Source: CAYMSA01 sp964392965 (lineage in GTDB: Bacteria; Actinomycetota; Coriobacteriia; Anaerosomatales; Anaerosomataceae). From it: 26,326 nt of DNA. The position numbers were made by a program, and so were the translations under genes. Shown in pieces: positions 23,170 to 26,326 of the stretch. Each line of letters begins with the position of its first letter. The stretch's first letter is position 1. Location: the NCBI GenBank assembly GCA_964392965.1, contig CAYMSA010000018.1:1-26326 (forward strand), read 5' to 3'. The notes below the pieces were generated by a model. The model saw only the letters and a list, made by a program, of their open reading frames with translations. It was not told where the DNA came from and searched no databases.

Positions 23170-24171
23170 ATGAGCGAACGGTGCGTGCGCGTGGCCGTCG
23201 ATGCGATGGGCGGCGATCACGCCCCCTCGGTGGTGCTTGAGGGCGTCACGCTGGCGCTCGCGGCGGATCCCGGCCTGCGCATACTGCTGGTGGGTCCCGA
23301 AGAGGTCGTCTCCGCCCACGCATCCGAGCGCTGTGAGCCGGTGGTCGCCTCGGAAGTCGTCGCGATGGACGAGCACCCGGCAGCAGCGGTACGCGCGAAA
23401 CGCGATGCCTCGGTCGTGGTCGCGTGCCGTCTCGTGCGCGAGGGGCGGGCCGACGCCTTCTTCAGCGCAGGGAGCACCGGGGCGTGCATGGCTGCCGCGA
23501 CGCTTGTCATGGGTCGCATCGCGGGTGTCGTCCGGCCGGGTCTCGCGGCCGTGATACCCTCGCCCGTCCGGCCATCGATCCTGCTGGACGTGGGCGCAAA
23601 CGCCGATCCGAAGCCTGAGATGCTCCCGCAGTTCGCGACGATGGGTATCGCCTACGCGCAAGCGGTCCTCGGCGTCGATCGGCCGTCGGTGGGACTGTTG
23701 AACATCGGTGAGGAACCGGGCAAGGGCTCGCTCTTCGCACAGGAGGTGTACGTGCTGCTCGAACAAGGAACCCCCGGCTTCATCGGCAACATCGAAGGAC
23801 GCGACATCGTGAACGGGGTCGCGGACGTGATCGTGACCGATGGCTTCACGGGGAATGTGGCGCTCAAGAGCCTCGAGGGTCTTGCGGCGCTTCTGTTCAG
23901 GGAGATCAAGAAGACCATCACGGCTACAACGACGGGCCGTTTGGCGGCACTGGTCGTGGGGCGGTCGTTGCGCCGTCTGAAGACCCAACTGGATCCCGAT
24001 GTGTATGGCGGGGCCCCGCTACTTGGCGTGAACGGCGTCTGCATCATCGGTCACGGAAGCTCGGGCGCCCACGCGATCAGCAGCGGGATCCTCGTCGCCG
24101 CCACAGCGGTGCGCGGCGACCTCACCCGCCGCATCATCGACGGCCTCTCGACGGACGGTGTGGCCCGATGA
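23170..24171 (+). CDS. plsX: Phosphate acyltransferase PlsX
   Basis: Makes acyl-phosphate from acyl-ACP and phosphate, feeding PlsY in phospholipid synthesis; a membrane-associated soluble enzyme. It has 333 residues. Family signatures are VAVDAMGGDHAP (8-19), FFSAGSTGACM, ILLDVGANADPKPEML, GNIEGRDI and VTDGFTGNVALKSLEG. The ATG at 23170 is preferred because GGGAGCGGGT directly precedes it; an ATG at 23158 would add four residues. The product is the same acyl-phosphate that FakA makes, so this window has both routes. The stop overlaps the fabH start as ATGA. Confidence 0.96.
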   Translation: MSERCVRVAVDAMGGDHAPSVVLEGVTLALAADPGLRILLVGPEEVVSAHASERCEPVVASEVVAMDEHPAAAVRAKRDASVVVACRLVREGRADAFFSAGSTGACMAAATLVMGRIAGVVRPGLAAVIPSPVRPSILLDVGANADPKPEMLPQFATMGIAYAQAVLGVDRPSVGLLNIGEEPGKGSLFAQEVYVLLEQGTPGFIGNIEGRDIVNGVADVIVTDGFTGNVALKSLEGLAALLFREIKKTITATTTGRLAALVVGRSLRRLKTQLDPDVYGGAPLLGVNGVCIIGHGSSGAHAISSGILVAATAVRGDLTRRIIDGLSTDGVAR

Positions 24172-25160
24172 CGCGCGCACGTATCGTCGGGGTGGGTGCG
24201 CACCTGCCCGCTCACTGCCTCACCAATGCCGACCTCGAGCGGATGGTCGACACCACGGACGAATGGATCGTGAGCCGTACGGGCATCCGCGAGCGCAGGA
24301 TGATCGGCGCTGACGAAGCCACCTCGGACATGGCCATCAAGGCGGCACGGATAGCGCTTGAGGACGCCGGCATGGAGCCCTCGGCGCTCGATCTGATCCT
24401 CGTGGCCACTGCGAGCCCCGATCAGCTGATGCCCTCGGCGGCGTCGCGCGTCCAGGCCGGGATCGGAGCGACGTGTGGCGCATGCGACGTGAACGCCGCG
24501 TGCTCGGGCTTCGTATACGCGCTCCATCAGGGTGTCGTGGCGATCGAGGCAGGGCGTGCACAGCGTGTGCTCGTGATCGGCGCCGATGCGCTCACCCGCT
24601 ATCTCGACTTCGAAGATCGTACGACATGTGTGCTCTTCGGAGACGGCGCCGGCGCGGTCGTGATCGAGGGCGGCGATGAGCCGGGTGTGTTGGGGATGGA
24701 TCTGGGGTGCGACGGGACCGGTGCGGACGTACTCGGCATCCCCGCCGGCGGGAGTGCCGCTCCGTGCTCGGCTGCGGTCCTCGACGAGCGCTCGCAGTAC
24801 CTGCGGATGAACGGCAGCGAGGTCTTCAAGTTCGCGGTGCGGATCATGCCCGAGACTACCCTTCGGTCGCTCGATGCCTCCGGGCTCACCGTGGACGACG
24901 TGGCGTGGTTCGTTCCTCATCAGGCTAACAAACGCATCACGGACACGATGGCTACTCGCCTGGGCGTTCCCGTCGAGCGGGTGATATCGACGATAGCGTA
25001 TACGGGTAACACGTCGGCGGCGTCGATTCCGCTCGCGTTGCATGACCTGTATACTGGCGGCCAGCTGCACCCCGGAGACGTCCTCGTGCTCGCCGGTTTC
25101 GGCGCGGGACTCACGTGGGGGTCGGCCGTCGTACGATGGACCAAGGAGAGTTGCCGATGA
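24168..25160 (+). CDS. fabH: Beta-ketoacyl-ACP synthase III
   Basis: Starts fatty acid synthesis by condensing an acyl-CoA primer with malonyl-ACP. It has 330 residues. The catalytic triad is C112 (DVNAACSGFVYAL), H251 (FVPHQANKRI) and N281 (YTGNTSAAS). The N-terminus TDEWIVSRTGIRERR is typical. Primer choice (acetyl or branched) cannot be read from sequence by eye. Overlaps plsX and fabK with ATGA junctions, indicating one coupled operon. Confidence 0.97.
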   Translation: MTRARIVGVGAHLPAHCLTNADLERMVDTTDEWIVSRTGIRERRMIGADEATSDMAIKAARIALEDAGMEPSALDLILVATASPDQLMPSAASRVQAGIGATCGACDVNAACSGFVYALHQGVVAIEAGRAQRVLVIGADALTRYLDFEDRTTCVLFGDGAGAVVIEGGDEPGVLGMDLGCDGTGADVLGIPAGGSAAPCSAAVLDERSQYLRMNGSEVFKFAVRIMPETTLRSLDASGLTVDDVAWFVPHQANKRITDTMATRLGVPVERVISTIAYTGNTSAASIPLALHDLYTGGQLHPGDVLVLAGFGAGLTWGSAVVRWTKESCR

Positions 25161-26104
25161 CCCTCGATACCCGGCTGACCCGTTTGCTCGGCATCGAGCA
25201 TCCCGTGATCCAGGGCGGCATGGCGTGGACCGCCACCGCGGAGCTCGCCGCCGCGGTGAGCGAGGCCGGTGGCCTCGGCATCATCGGCGCCGGCCACATG
25301 CCCACCGATATCCTGCGCGAGCAGATCCGTCGCGCGAAGACGCTCACAGCCAAGCCGTTCGGCGTCAATCTCATGTTGCTGACGCCGCACATCGACGATC
25401 TCGTCGCCATGGTTCTCGCCGAGGGCGTCGCCGTGGTGACCACCGGTGCCGGTAACCCCGGCAAGTACCTTCCTGACCTTCAGGAGCGCGGCATCAAAGT
25501 CATCCCGATCGCTCCGAGCGTGGCGCTCGCCAGGCGTCTGGCGGCCAGTGGGGCGGATGCCATCATCGGCGAGGGCATGGAAGCCGGTGGTCACATCGGT
25601 GAGCTCACGACGATGGTTCTCGTGCCGCAGCTCGTGGATGCCGTCGACGTCCCGGTGATCGCGGCCGGTGGCATCGCCGACGGGCGCGGTCTGGTGGCCG
25701 CGTTCGCACTCGGCGCGGAGGGCGTGCAGATCGGCACGCGTTTCATGTGTGCCGAAGAGTGCACTATCCACCCGGACGTCAAGGCGCGCATCCTGAAGGC
25801 CCGCGATCGCGACACGGTCGTGACCGGGTACTGCACAGGGCACCCCGTACGCGTGCTCAAGAACCGGCTCACGCGCATGCTTGAGGAGCTCGACGAAGCG
25901 CGCGACAGTGAGGGACTCGAGAGGCTTGGCAGCGGCAAGCTCGCGCTGGCGATGTGCCAGGGCGATATCGAGATGGGTTCCGTGATGGCAGGACAAGCGG
26001 CCGCTATGGTCGAACGCGTGGAACCGGCCGCCTCGATCGTGAACGAGATCGTGCGTGACGCCGAACGCCTGATGGCCGAACTCGGCCGGAGGGTCAGCGC
26101 ATGA
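25157..26104 (+). CDS. fabK: Enoyl-ACP reductase II (FabK, FMN-dependent)
   Basis: Performs the last reduction of each fatty acid elongation cycle with NAD(P)H and FMN. It has 315 residues in a TIM-barrel of the nitronate monooxygenase/FabK family. HPVIQGGMAW (15-24), PFGVNLMLL (67-75), EAGGHIGE (142-149, catalytic H146) and the phosphate-binding AAGGIADGRG are visible. The ATG at 25157 has AAGGAGAG before it and overlaps the fabH stop; earlier ATGs lie within fabH. A 2-nitropropane dioxygenase is the alternative by homology, but the position between fabH and fabD argues for FabK. FabK enzymes are generally insensitive to triclosan. Confidence 0.92.
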   Translation: MTLDTRLTRLLGIEHPVIQGGMAWTATAELAAAVSEAGGLGIIGAGHMPTDILREQIRRAKTLTAKPFGVNLMLLTPHIDDLVAMVLAEGVAVVTTGAGNPGKYLPDLQERGIKVIPIAPSVALARRLAASGADAIIGEGMEAGGHIGELTTMVLVPQLVDAVDVPVIAAGGIADGRGLVAAFALGAEGVQIGTRFMCAEECTIHPDVKARILKARDRDTVVTGYCTGHPVRVLKNRLTRMLEELDEARDSEGLERLGSGKLALAMCQGDIEMGSVMAGQAAAMVERVEPAASIVNEIVRDAERLMAELGRRVSA

Positions 26105-26326
26105 GCGGCGGCGTGACAGCCGTCGCGTTCATGTTCCCCGGGCAGGGCGCACAGCGGCCCGGCATGCTCGACGCGTTTGTCGAGAGCTCCGAGTTCCGGC
26201 GTCTGCTGGACGCCGCGGAAGCACTTTCGGGACTCAGCCTCGCGCAGATCGCCGCCGAGGGCCCGCCCGATGCGCTTGCGGCCACGCAGGCGGCGCAGCC
26301 GCTGCTCTATCTCGCCGACTGGGCCT
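26101..26326 (+). CDS. fabD: Malonyl-CoA:ACP transacylase, 5' part only
   Basis: Transfers malonyl from CoA to acyl carrier protein to supply fatty acid elongation. The first 75 residues are in the window and the gene runs off the end. FMFPGQGAQRPGM (10-22) is the oxyanion/N-terminal signature and ATQAAQPLL matches the TQxxQP motif. The catalytic Ser (GHSxGE) lies beyond the window. The ATG overlaps the fabK stop (ATGA). fabG, acpP and fabF are expected downstream by analogy with other bacteria. Confidence 0.94.
   Translation, partial: MSGGVTAVAFMFPGQGAQRPGMLDAFVESSEFRRLLDAAEALSGLSLAQIAAEGPPDALAATQAAQPLLYLADWA

Overview
This is a GC-rich stretch of bacterial chromosome filled with housekeeping genes. 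It most resembles an actinomycete-related anaerobe; class Coriobacteriia of the Actinomycetota is my best guess. That guess is an inference from mixed signals. GC content, a position-for-position SepIVA-like coiled-coil gene and GTG starts look actinobacterial. FabK-type enoyl-ACP reductase, ThiT, Asp23/FakA/DegV and SAM-I riboswitch control of metK look Firmicutes-like. I see no insertion sequence, prophage, CRISPR array or plasmid signal, and no wholly new system. The interesting material is regulatory RNA and several enzymes with altered signature residues.

Layout. 1-177 is the tail of an unrecognised gene followed by a strong terminator. 321-2025 (minus strand) is gltX followed by tRNA-Gln(CTG) and tRNA-Glu(CTC), ending in its own terminator. 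2026-2358 holds the divergent control region: a gltX promoter and a complete SAM-I riboswitch with terminator. It drives metK, followed by priA, def, fmt, rsmB and a variant glpX (2359-9842), with ATGA or short overlaps at fmt/rsmB/glpX. 9877-10158 (minus) is fmdB. 10388-11452 is a secreted M23 peptidase. 11500-11617 is a TPP riboswitch with terminator-like hairpin controlling thiT and a thiamine pyrophosphokinase gene (11671-12914). 13012-15000 is a membrane GAF/HD-GYP protein. rpmB (minus) diverges from asp23-fakA-degV-recG-rsmD-coaD-sepIVA-like-DUF177 (15474-22638). Finally, rpmF has its own promoter and leads plsX-fabH-fabK-fabD, with fabD cut by the window end.

How the genes work together. 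Several steps of translation and methionine/formyl use are clustered: GltX with its tRNAs, MetK making SAM, Fmt formylating initiator tRNA, Def removing the formyl group, RsmB and RsmD methylating 16S rRNA, and ribosomal proteins L28 and L32. Membrane lipid supply is the second theme. FakA/DegV can make acyl-phosphate from exogenous fatty acids, PlsX makes it from acyl-ACP, and FabH/FabK/FabD run the elongation cycle. The third theme is thiamine salvage (uptake plus pyrophosphorylation) under TPP feedback. Gene order strongly recalls the Bacillus subtilis block priA-def-fmt-rsmB ... thiN ... rpmB-yloU-yloV ... recG-fapR-plsX-fabD, but with fapR missing and other genes inserted.
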